Assembly (NCBI GenBank): GCA_903910215.1
Contig: CAIVYV010000248.1
Location: 1 to 5,766, forward strand
Source: an uncultured Pseudomonadota bacterium
GTDB taxonomy: Bacteria; Pseudomonadota; Gammaproteobacteria; Steroidobacterales; Steroidobacteraceae
Length of the DNA stretch: 5,766 nt
Direction: 5' to 3'
Shown here: piece after piece, positions 1 to 5,283 of the stretch
Layout: each line of letters starts with the position of its first letter
Position numbering within the stretch: the first letter of the stretch is position 1
Translations under genes and position numbers: made by a program
The notes under the pieces: generated by a model
The model's database searches: none
What the model was told of the DNA's origin: nothing
The model's input: the letters and a program-made list of their open reading frames with translations, nothing else

Positions 1-701
1 GGCGCAGCATAAAGACGCAGAAGATACTCCACGGTAAACACTGCAATAGCGACAGTGTCGAACCAATAAAACTCGACGCGTAACGGATCGTAAACCGCCG
101 GAATAGTTTCAAGAAATACCGCTGCAACGCTGGTGATGATGAAAATGATGAAGATCAAATCAAGCTGGTGGTGCAGACGCCCAGAAGTTGGTGTGTCGTT
201 CATCAGCGCATCGACTTTCTGCCGCAGCGTTCTTTCGGCATTAGCTTTGCGAAACTCTTGTACGGCCGGAACGAAGTCTCTAAACAACTTCAAGAGACGG
301 AGCAAACGCAGTACTCGAAGCGCCCGGAGATCCAGATCGAGAATTCCAAGCAGATGCAACCAATACGGGGCGATAACGAGAATATCGATCAGCGCGAAGG
401 GCGTGACTGCAAATCGAAGGCTTGCGAAACGCTTCCCCTGATAACGCGGGTCGCCACCGGCGGCGAAGAGCCGCAGTACGTACTCGAGCGTGAAGATATA
501 AATTGAAATCCGATCAAATAGCCCGAAAGACGCCTCGTGAGTGGCGTAGAGCGTCGGGATATGTTCGATCACCAGCGCGACTAAGTTCGCGATGATGAGC
601 CAGGTAATGAAAGAGTCGAGTTGCTTAGCGACTCGGCTTTTTCCATCCACATCAAAAAGCGTAGAGAACACGGCTGCACGAGCCGATGCGATGGCTGTCA
701 T
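1..701 (-). CDS. Voltage-gated ion channel (ion transport family) with tandem voltage-sensor domains; 3' end outside window
   Basis: The minus frame is open from ATG 701-699 to the window edge (233 residues visible). A strong Shine-Dalgarno (GGAGG, 6 nt before ATG) supports this start. Residues ~28-51 (S1), 62-81 (S2, with FTLEYVLRL), 97-117 (S3, FALIDILVIAPYW) and 122-141 (S4) form a complete voltage sensor. S4 is classical, with basic residues every third position: R126, R129, R132, R135, K138, R141. E73 in S2 and D106 in S3 are the expected counter-charges. No pore (S5, selectivity loop, S6) follows. After a charged linker (142-176) a second S1 (178-203) and S2 (212-233, FTVEYLLRL) begin, matching the first set. 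The sensors resemble bacterial Kv-type channels. A pore after the second sensor is expected but not visible, so ion selectivity is unknown. The gene is more AT-rich than the housekeeping cluster. Family call firm; tandem architecture inferred from the visible part. Confidence 0.88.
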   Translation of the reverse strand, partial: MTAIASARAAVFSTLFDVDGKSRVAKQLDSFITWLIIANLVALVIEHIPTLYATHEASFGLFDRISIYIFTLEYVLRLFAAGGDPRYQGKRFASLRFAVTPFALIDILVIAPYWLHLLGILDLDLRALRVLRLLRLLKLFRDFVPAVQEFRKANAERTLRQKVDALMNDTPTSGRLHHQLDLIFIIFIITSVAAVFLETIPAVYDPLRVEFYWFDTVAIAVFTVEYLLRLYAA

Positions 702-874
702 AACGCCCCTCCCCCGAGTGGCTGAACAGGGCGTATGCCCCGTCTTGTAGTAGTTATGAGTAAACCGTCGCGCTTATTAATCAATCTGTCAAGTCGCGCA
801 ACAAAATTGTTTTTAGCGGTGTAACTATGAGTATCGGTAATCGCACCAACTCGAAAATCTTTGGCGAAGACGAT

Positions 875-904
875 TTGAATTCACGTGTGACAGCGAGTTG
901 TTAT
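875..904 (+). promoter_or_regulatory. Possible sigma70-type promoter for a short plus-strand RNA
   Basis: TTGAAT (875-880) and TGTTAT (899-904) are separated by 18 nt. Each matches four of six consensus positions. No gene with a ribosome-binding site follows, but an intrinsic terminator lies about 60-90 nt downstream (959-991), so a transcript of roughly 80 nt would be produced. This is weak evidence from consensus matching alone. Confidence 0.2.
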
Positions 905-958
905 GAGCCTCTCCGGCTGCAGCGCCATCAGGAGTCCGTTTTAGCTCCCGCATCTTGT

Positions 959-991
959 CCGCGTGCTAGGTTAGATACGCGGCAGTTTTTT
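959..991 (+). terminator. Intrinsic terminator, plus strand
   Basis: A perfect 6-bp GC-rich stem, CCGCGT (959-964) with ACGCGG (977-982), encloses a 12-nt loop and is followed after CAG by six consecutive T (986-991). The orientation is for plus-strand transcription. There is no annotated plus-strand gene upstream within the window, so it either ends a short non-coding RNA starting near 911 or is left from a lost gene. Confidence 0.55.
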
Positions 992-1031
992 CTCCGTTGA
1001 AAGACCGGGCCCGCTTGGATTCGAACCACGG

Positions 1032-1163
1032 TCAACCGACTCGCTCGAAACCTCTGAACCTCACCTCGACAAAGTCCAGAGGTTGTGAGACGAAACGGCC
1101 CGATTTCTCGATGAGGTACGGTCCGTGGTCAAATCGCGCCCAAGCATGGATGTACCCTTTCAT
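1032..1163 (-). CDS. Possible 43-residue small ORF of unknown function
   Basis: ATG at 1163-1161 is preceded by GAGG with 5-nt spacing, and the frame ends at TGA 1034-1032. The translation begins MKGYIHAWARFDHG and ends FRGFERVG; it is rich in aromatic and charged residues and has no membrane segment. It is antisense, in mirrored codon phase, to the upstream part of the plus-strand membrane-protein frame, so at most one of the two is real over this stretch. The frame stays open upstream of the ATG, so it could also be the tail of a degraded gene. I recognise no family. Kept only because of the ribosome-binding site and protein-like composition. Confidence 0.18.
   Translation of the reverse strand: MKGYIHAWARFDHGPYLIEKSGRFVSQPLDFVEVRFRGFERVG
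1049..1084. repeat. Inverted repeat / hairpin, 8-bp stem
   Basis: AACCTCTG (1049-1056) and CAGAGGTT (1077-1084) are perfect reverse complements separated by 20 nt. No T-tract follows on either strand, so it is not a standard terminator. It lies within the remnant region next to the tRNA gene. Confidence 0.4.
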
Positions 1164-1421
1164 GCCGTCCTCGTGCAGCGACTGGCCACATTCATGACCC
1201 GCACGCAGAGCAACTTCCCGCCGGCGTTCTACTCGTGGATGAAGCTGCTGGCAAATCTCTACTTCATCCTCGTGATGCTGGCAGCGCCGGGCATCATCGG
1301 CCTGTGCGTGCAGCTGCTCGTTATCTTCGTGTTCTACGGTTTGCTGATGATCATCGAAGACATGGACTTCGCGATCGACACCAACGAGACGCTGTTCAAC
1401 GCCAAGATCTTGAGGGTGTAG
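1089..1421 (+). pseudogene. C-terminal remnant of an integral membrane protein, 5' truncated
   Basis: The frame is open from 1089 (after TGA 1086-1088) to TAG 1419-1421. The first ATG is at 1146 and a possible GTG is at 1125, neither with a clear ribosome-binding site. From about 1190 the translation is protein-like with strong G/C third-position bias: a juxtamembrane stretch (NFPPAFYSWMKLL), two hydrophobic segments (about 1245-1300 and 1305-1350), then an acidic tail with IIEDMDFAID. Two membrane helices followed by an acidic C-terminus recalls bestrophin-like or DUF4239-like proteins, but the match is too vague to name. No N-terminal domain is present. The same frame can be followed upstream of the TGA to about 975, but that extension crosses a terminator and a tRNA T-arm-like sequence. 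The stop lies 3 bp from the 3' end of the convergent tRNA-Thr gene. I infer the decayed end of a gene cut off at a tRNA-associated boundary. Confidence 0.4.
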
Positions 1422-1424
1422 AGA

Positions 1425-1500
1425 TGGTGCCGGAAATAGGATTCGAACCTACGACCTACGCATTACGAATGCGCCGCTCTACCAACTGAGCTATTCCGGC
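1425..1500 (-). tRNA. tRNA-Thr (anticodon CGT)
   Basis: A complete 76-nt cloverleaf is visible on the minus strand. The acceptor stem GCCGGAA (1500-1494) pairs perfectly with TTCCGGC (1435-1429), followed by discriminator A and an encoded CCA (1427-1425). The D-arm reads GCTCAGTTGGTAGAGC. The anticodon arm GCGCA/TGCGT closes the loop TTCGTAA with anticodon CGT (1467-1465), which reads ACG threonine codons. The T-arm has GTTCGAATCC. It closely resembles the thrW-type tRNA-Thr(CGT) of gammaproteobacteria as I remember it, a known integration site for phages and islands. It follows the regulator gene on the same strand, separated by a hairpin. Confidence 0.97.
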
Positions 1501-1507
1501 ATCAGGA

Positions 1508-1527
1508 CCCCGATGGAGCCATCGGGG
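1508..1527 (-). terminator. Strong hairpin between the fur-like gene and tRNA-Thr
   Basis: CCCCGATG (1508-1515) and CATCGGGG (1520-1527) form an 8-bp perfect stem with a GAGC tetraloop. It sits 10 nt past the stop of the regulator gene and 8 nt before the tRNA 5' end on the minus strand. There is no T-tract, so it may be an inefficient terminator or an RNA-processing hairpin that separates the mRNA from the tRNA. Confidence 0.45.
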
Positions 1528-1536
1528 GTGCGGATA

Positions 1537-1947
1537 TTAAACGCGCCGCAGGCGGATGAAAAGTTCAATGCCAGCGTATTCCGTGCCCGGGGGCGGGGGC
1601 GGCAGGCGATCAAAGCTGACTTCTTGGGGCATTAGGTCGGTCAGGGCGCCGGTATCGACGTCCTGGAAGTGGAAATGGGGCTCGGTGTTGGAATCAAACC
1701 ACGCGCTGTCGCCCTCTGCTGCGAGCTGGCGGATCACGCCTTTTTCGGCAAACAGATTCAGCGTGTTGTACACCGTGGCCTTGGAGACCCGAACGCCCTC
1801 ACTCTGCAACGAGACGAGGATTTGCTCGGCCGTCAGGTGCTGTGGCGCACCCAGCAGTAACGAGGCGATTTTCAGCCGTTGCGAGGTAGGTTGAACGCCC
1901 GCGCTGCGCAAGCGCTCGGCGATGGCATTCGTGTCGGTCAGGTTCAT
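1537..1947 (-). CDS. Fur-superfamily transcriptional regulator, Irr-like, without structural zinc cysteines
   Basis: This 136-residue protein has the Fur layout: an N-terminal winged helix with the recognition segment ATVYNTLNLFAEKG (residues 57-70), then a short dimerisation and metal-binding domain. Candidate ligands are H37 (APQHLTAEQ), D85 and the H91-x-H93 pair in PHFHFQDVDTG. There is no cysteine at all: the CxxC that binds structural zinc in Fur and PerR is replaced by D96 and T99. That is typical of the Irr-like branch, where the motif is usually HHH; here the middle position is phenylalanine. It should act as a cytoplasmic DNA-binding regulator of iron, haem or peroxide-related genes, but the inducer cannot be read from sequence. 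The gene starts 8 nt after the ispH stop and is probably co-transcribed with it. IspH is an iron-sulfur enzyme, so the link may be functional. The ribosome-binding site is weak. A C-terminal run of five prolines (116-120) is unusual. Confidence 0.9.
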   Translation of the reverse strand: MNLTDTNAIAERLRSAGVQPTSQRLKIASLLLGAPQHLTAEQILVSLQSEGVRVSKATVYNTLNLFAEKGVIRQLAAEGDSAWFDSNTEPHFHFQDVDTGALTDLMPQEVSFDRLPPPPPGTEYAGIELFIRLRRV

Positions 1948-1954
1948 GTCGTTG

Positions 1955-1985
1955 ATTATAGGGCAGTATTCCGATCGGACGCCAA
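1955..1985 (-). promoter_or_regulatory. Possible internal promoter for the fur-like gene
   Basis: A perfect TATAAT (1960-1955) overlaps the ispH stop codon, 7 nt before the regulator ATG. The best -35 is TTGGCG (1985-1980), with a long 19-nt spacer. If used, the transcript would be nearly leaderless, fitting the absence of a good ribosome-binding site. The hexamer may equally be a chance result of the ispH end (CTATAA). Confidence 0.22.
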
Positions 1986-2915
1986 CCGCAACTCGCGCGG
2001 CAGTCCAAAAACGACATGCTCGACCCGACCGGAGAGCTCCGTGGGCGCTTGCGCACCCCAGGCCTTCAGTTGCCCTATCACCTCTTGGACGAGCACCTCG
2101 GGCGCCGAGGCGCCGGCGCTCAAGCCCACGCAGCGCTTACCCTCGAACCACTCGCGTTTGAGATCCGCCGCACCATCGACGAGGTACGAAGGCACACCTG
2201 CACGCGAGCCGAGCTCCACCAAGCGATTCGAATTGGAGCTCGTGACCGACCCCACAACGATGAGCACGTCGGCCTCACGCAACAGGTCTTTCACGGCATC
2301 CTGACGATTCTGCGTGGCGTAGCAAATATCTTCCTTGCGCGGACTGACGAGATCGGGGAATCGCGCCTTGAGGGTTTGCACAATCTCTGCGGTGTCGTCG
2401 ACCGAGAGCGTCGTCTGGGTCACGAAAGCGAGCTTCGCGGGATCCTGAACGGGCAGCGCCGCGGCATCCTCCACCGACTCAACGAGTCGGATCTGCCCAC
2501 CGAAACTTGCATCGAAACGACCGAGCGTCCCCTCCACTTCCGGGTGTCCATCGTGACCAATGAGGATCACGTCGCGGGCCTCACGCGCATAGCGCCGTAC
2601 TTCCATGTGCACCTTCGTCACGAGTGGACAGGTGGCATCGAACACGTTGAGGCCGCGGCGCTTCGCTTCGTCCTCAACGGCCTTCGAGACACCGTGCGCT
2701 GAAAAGATCACGGTCGCGTTATCGGGAACCTCGTGCAACTCATCAACGAACACGGCACCCATATCGCGCAAACGATCGACGACATGACGGTTGTGAACGA
2801 CTTCATGGCGCACGTATATGGGTGTACCGAAGAGGGTAATGGCCCGCTCGACGATATCGATCGCGCGATCGACCCCGGCACAGAAGCCGCGCGGATTGGC
2901 GAGCTGGATCTTCAT
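1956..2915 (-). CDS. ispH: 4-hydroxy-3-methylbut-2-enyl diphosphate reductase IspH
   Basis: IspH catalyses the last MEP-pathway step, reducing HMBPP to IPP and DMAPP with a [4Fe-4S] cluster in the cytosol. The 319-residue product matches the usual length (316 in E. coli). Cluster ligands are all present: C12 (NPRGFCAGVDRA), C96 (FDATCPLVTKVH) and C198 (EDICYATQNRQ). Substrate-pocket residues H41, H74 (FSAHG), H124 and E126 (GHPEVEG), and the SNSNRL segment are intact. The start at ATG 2915-2913 is preferred over an upstream one at 2948: residue 1 then matches the family N-terminus and the codon overlaps the lspA stop as ATGA, indicating translational coupling. The gene is third in ileS-lspA-ispH; the fkpB gene found between lspA and ispH in E. 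coli is absent. Nothing suggests loss of function. Confidence 0.97.
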   Translation of the reverse strand: MKIQLANPRGFCAGVDRAIDIVERAITLFGTPIYVRHEVVHNRHVVDRLRDMGAVFVDELHEVPDNATVIFSAHGVSKAVEDEAKRRGLNVFDATCPLVTKVHMEVRRYAREARDVILIGHDGHPEVEGTLGRFDASFGGQIRLVESVEDAAALPVQDPAKLAFVTQTTLSVDDTAEIVQTLKARFPDLVSPRKEDICYATQNRQDAVKDLLREADVLIVVGSVTSSNSNRLVELGSRAGVPSYLVDGAADLKREWFEGKRCVGLSAGASAPEVLVQEVIGQLKAWGAQAPTELSGRVEHVVFGLPRELRLASDRNTAL

Positions 2916-3424
2916 CGGTTGCGCCGCCAATCGGCGAAGGCATCCCACAGCAGTAGAATCGCACCGCTCGTGATCGCCGAATCAGCGATGTTGAAAGCCG
3001 GAAAATACGCCTGCTGCCAGTGCACGTGGATGAAGTCGACCACGTAACCATGCTCGATGCGATCGATCACGTTGCCGACGGCGCCAGAGAGCACGAGCGC
3101 AAGCGCGATGGCGAGAATCGGCTCGGTCGTAAGACGCACCTTGCGTAACCACACAACGAGCATCACGCTCACGCCGACGGCGAAGATCGTGAAGAACCAG
3201 CGCTGCCAGCCACCCGCATCGGCCAAGAAGCTGAACGCCGCGCCGGGGTTGTGCAAACGGATGATGTCGAGCCAGGAAAACACGGGCGTGTATTCGCCAA
3301 GCTCGTAGTGTCGCTCGATCCAGCCCTTAGTCCATTGATCAAAGACGACCAAGGCAAACGACAAGGGCAGCCAACGCCAGCCGCTTTGCATCCAAGGTAC
3401 GTTGCGCACCGCCTGCTCACTCAT
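2912..3424 (-). CDS. lspA: Lipoprotein signal peptidase (signal peptidase II)
   Basis: LspA is the inner-membrane aspartyl protease that removes signal peptides from prolipoproteins after diacylglyceryl modification of the lipobox cysteine. The 170-residue product has four predicted membrane segments, around residues 17-30, 74-92, 102-120 and 148-163. Signature motifs are intact: FDQWTK near the N-terminus, HNPGAAFSFL (58-67), GNVIDR (117-122), VVDF with D130 and FNIADSAI with D148. D130 and D148 are the expected catalytic pair from family knowledge. ATG 3424-3422 overlaps the ileS stop as ATGA, with GAGGAG 11 nt upstream, so translation is probably coupled to ileS. Its own stop overlaps the ispH start. 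This intact gene is what one expects directly downstream of ileS. Confidence 0.97.
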   Translation of the reverse strand: MSEQAVRNVPWMQSGWRWLPLSFALVVFDQWTKGWIERHYELGEYTPVFSWLDIIRLHNPGAAFSFLADAGGWQRWFFTIFAVGVSVMLVVWLRKVRLTTEPILAIALALVLSGAVGNVIDRIEHGYVVDFIHVHWQQAYFPAFNIADSAITSGAILLLWDAFADWRRNR

Positions 3425-5193
3425 GCGTAGTGACGCTCCTCGCCTGCCGTCGTGACATTCGTCACGCAGCGATCACACAACTCAGGATGCTCGGTATGCG
3501 AGCCGACATCAGGCCGACGGTGCCAGCAACGCACACACTTCGGCGCGTTCGTTGCGCGCACATCGATGACGTAGGCATCGCCCTCGCCCGCCTCGATGAC
3601 TTTTGCTGAGGAGGTGATCAGGAAGAATCGTAGCTCGCTGCCGAGCGCATTCAGTCGTTGATAGGTTGCGCCCGCACAGCGCACCTCCACCTCGGCCTCC
3701 AGCGGTGCACCAATCTCACCCGCTTCACGCAATCGCTCAAGTTCGCGCGCCACATCCGCACGCAAGGCCAGCAGAGCATCCCAATCGATGGCGCTCGAGG
3801 GCACCGCCGGGAAACGATGCCATACCGCGTGGAACACCGACTTCTCGCGCGAGCCCGGCAGGTACGACCAGATCTCCTCGGCCGTAAAACTCAGAATCGG
3901 CGCGAGCCAGCGAACCATCGCCTCGATGATATGGAACATCGCCGTCTGCGCCGAACGGCGCGCCGCGCTCTGTACAGGCGTCGTGTAGAGACGATCCTTC
4001 AACACATCGAGATAACAGCCGCCGAGATCAACGACGCAGAATTGATGCACGCGCTGGTAGATCACGTGGAACTGGTAGTTGCGATACGCGCTGATCACTT
4101 CTTCCTGCAGTGCTGCCGCACGGCCGACAGCCCAGCGATCGAGCTCCACCATCTGCTCGATCGGCACCATGTCGTTCTTCGGATCGAAGCCTGCGAGGTT
4201 GCCGAGCAGGAAGCGCGCCGTGTTGCGGATGCGGCGATACGAATCCGAGGTGCGCTTCAAGATCTCGTCGGAGACGCTCATTTCGTTGGCGTAGTCAGTG
4301 GCCGAAACCCACAGACGCAGCACATCGGCACCGAGACTCTGCATGACCTTTTGCGGTGCCACCACGTTGCCGAGCGACTTCGACATCTTGCGGCCCTTGT
4401 CGTCGACCGTGAAGCCGTGAGTCAGCACACCCTTGTAAGGTGCTCGCTCGTGCAGCGCCTCGGACATCAACAGCGACGAGTGGAACCAGCCGCGATGTTG
4501 ATCTGAACCTTCGAGATAAAGATCAACCGGTCCTGCGATCTCAGGTCTTGCCGCCGAGACGCACTCGAACGAGAGACCCGAGTCGGCCCACACGTCCATC
4601 ACGTCGTTCACCTTGTCGTAGTCGACCGCTTCGGCACCAATCAACTCTTCAGGAGCGAGTGCGAACCAGGCCTCGATGCCGCCCTGCTCGACGCGATCAG
4701 CAACCTGATCGATGAGCTCGAGCGTGCGCGGATGCAGCTCACCGGTGACTTTGTGAATGAAGAGCGGAATCGGCACACCCCAAGTGCGCTGACGCGAGAT
4801 GCACCAGTCGGGGCGATTTTCGATCATGCCCGTGATGCGCTGCTCGCCCCAGGCCGGCGTCCAAGCGACCTTTTTGATGTCCTCAAGCGCGTGCGCACGC
4901 AGACCCTTTTGATCCATGCTGATGAACCACTGCGGCGTCGCCCGAAAGATCACCGGAGTCTTGTGGCGCCAGCAATGCGGATAGCTGTGCTTGAACGGTA
5001 CGTGCTGCACGAGGTGGCCACTTTCGCGCATGAGCGCGATGAGCGCAGCACCGCCCTCGTCGATCTTTTGAAACGCGGAAACCGGCGACTCGGCGTCGGC
5101 GATGAGTTCGGTATAAATCGGGATCGTGTTCCCGCGTTTCGCCAACTCGCGGAACTCGGCGGGCGACGGCTGGATTGGGACGGAGTCGGACAT
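3421..5193 (-). CDS. ileS: TrpE-IleS chimera: truncated isoleucyl-tRNA synthetase with a foreign TrpE N-terminus
   Basis: One open frame of 590 residues from ATG 5193-5191. From about residue 49 onward it is IleS: HSYPHCWRH (69-77), RPDWCISRQRTWG, GSDQHRGWF (229-237), the KMSKS ATP-binding loop (269-273), the tRNA-binding helical domain, and the C-terminal zinc site C553/C556...C573/C576. Full-length IleS is about 930-940 residues. This frame lacks roughly the first 400, including the HIGH motif of the Rossmann active site and the CP1 editing domain. It could not charge tRNA-Ile, so a complete ileS must exist elsewhere if this arrangement is real. Residues 1-48 are instead the N-terminus of anthranilate synthase component I. 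The junction falls at about 5041-5061. The frame extends upstream to an ATG at 5319, but those 42 residues look like untranslated leader. Downstream, ATGA overlap with lspA is normal. Most likely a misassembly join; a genuine in-frame deletion or fusion is not excluded. Confidence 0.85.
   Translation of the reverse strand: MSDSVPIQPSPAEFRELAKRGNTIPIYTELIADAESPVSAFQKIDEGGAALIALMRESGHLVQHVPFKHSYPHCWRHKTPVIFRATPQWFISMDQKGLRAHALEDIKKVAWTPAWGEQRITGMIENRPDWCISRQRTWGVPIPLFIHKVTGELHPRTLELIDQVADRVEQGGIEAWFALAPEELIGAEAVDYDKVNDVMDVWADSGLSFECVSAARPEIAGPVDLYLEGSDQHRGWFHSSLLMSEALHERAPYKGVLTHGFTVDDKGRKMSKSLGNVVAPQKVMQSLGADVLRLWVSATDYANEMSVSDEILKRTSDSYRRIRNTARFLLGNLAGFDPKNDMVPIEQMVELDRWAVGRAAALQEEVISAYRNYQFHVIYQRVHQFCVVDLGGCYLDVLKDRLYTTPVQSAARRSAQTAMFHIIEAMVRWLAPILSFTAEEIWSYLPGSREKSVFHAVWHRFPAVPSSAIDWDALLALRADVARELERLREAGEIGAPLEAEVEVRCAGATYQRLNALGSELRFFLITSSAKVIEAGEGDAYVIDVRATNAPKCVRCWHRRPDVGSHTEHPELCDRCVTNVTTAGEERHYA
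5047..5193 (-). pseudogene. trpE: 5' fragment of trpE (anthranilate synthase component I N-terminus)
   Basis: About 48 residues, starting MSDSVPIQPSPAEF and continuing through RGNTIPIYTELIADAESP to VSAFQKIDEGG, fit the first strand-helix region of TrpE, where 'GN.IP.Y.E..AD.ETPVSAF.K' is characteristic. TrpE makes anthranilate from chorismate and glutamine-derived ammonia in tryptophan synthesis. The expected continuation (FLFES-type, then GRYSF.G) is missing; the frame passes directly into IleS. The start at 5193 is chosen because family homology begins there. The ribosome-binding site is poor. The 'RGNTIPIY' wording differs from the 'GYNRIPL...DTPLSVYLKL' form usual in gammaproteobacterial TrpE as I recall it, suggesting a different source organism from the lspA-ispH side. 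Confidence 0.7.
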
Positions 5194-5283
5194 GGGTATC
5201 GAAGTCAAAGTTGTGACGGGGACGGGGCGGAAACGTATGCGCCACGCCGCAAGGCGCGCACCGAATCCGAGGCGCGGTCCCAG

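Larger units (their letters stand above)
702..1031. other. Low-coding interval between the channel gene and the tRNA-side remnants
   Basis: I see no convincing protein gene here. The stretch is visibly more AT-rich than the housekeeping cluster. It contains a short hairpin at 726-743 (seven pairs including one G-U on the minus strand) in the leader of the channel gene, a TTGACA-like hexamer on the minus strand at 792-787 without a good -10 partner, a promoter-like pair on the plus strand at 875-904 and an intrinsic terminator at 959-991. A 57-codon plus-strand frame (827-1000) has no ribosome-binding site and runs through the terminator, so I do not call it. Confidence 0.5.

Noticed and set aside
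133..506. Plus-strand ORFs opposite the channel gene
   Set aside because: They are antisense shadows; the minus frame gives a clear membrane protein with a regular S4 arginine pattern.
827..1000. 57-codon plus-strand ORF starting MSIGNRTNSKIF
   Set aside because: No ribosome-binding site, unremarkable composition, and it runs straight through the intrinsic terminator at 959-991.
1005..1101. A second tRNA gene suggested by the T-arm-like GGTTCGAATCC on the minus strand
   Set aside because: Only about five of seven acceptor pairs can be drawn, no D-arm or anticodon arm is recognisable, and no CCA is encoded.
2016..2702. 228-residue plus-strand ORF opposite ispH
   Set aside because: Antisense shadow of ispH, whose cysteines and active-site residues are all intact.
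2916..2948. Upstream start adding 11 residues to IspH
   Set aside because: The family N-terminus begins at the ATG at 2915, which also forms the ATGA overlap with the lspA stop.
3658..4506. 282-residue plus-strand ORF opposite ileS
   Set aside because: Mirror-phase shadow of ileS, rich in Arg, His and Leu, with no domain-like pattern; the opposite strand encodes unmistakable IleS motifs.
3421..5193. A functional bifunctional TrpE-IleS enzyme
   Set aside because: Neither half keeps its catalytic core: TrpE is only about 48 residues and IleS lacks HIGH and the editing domain.
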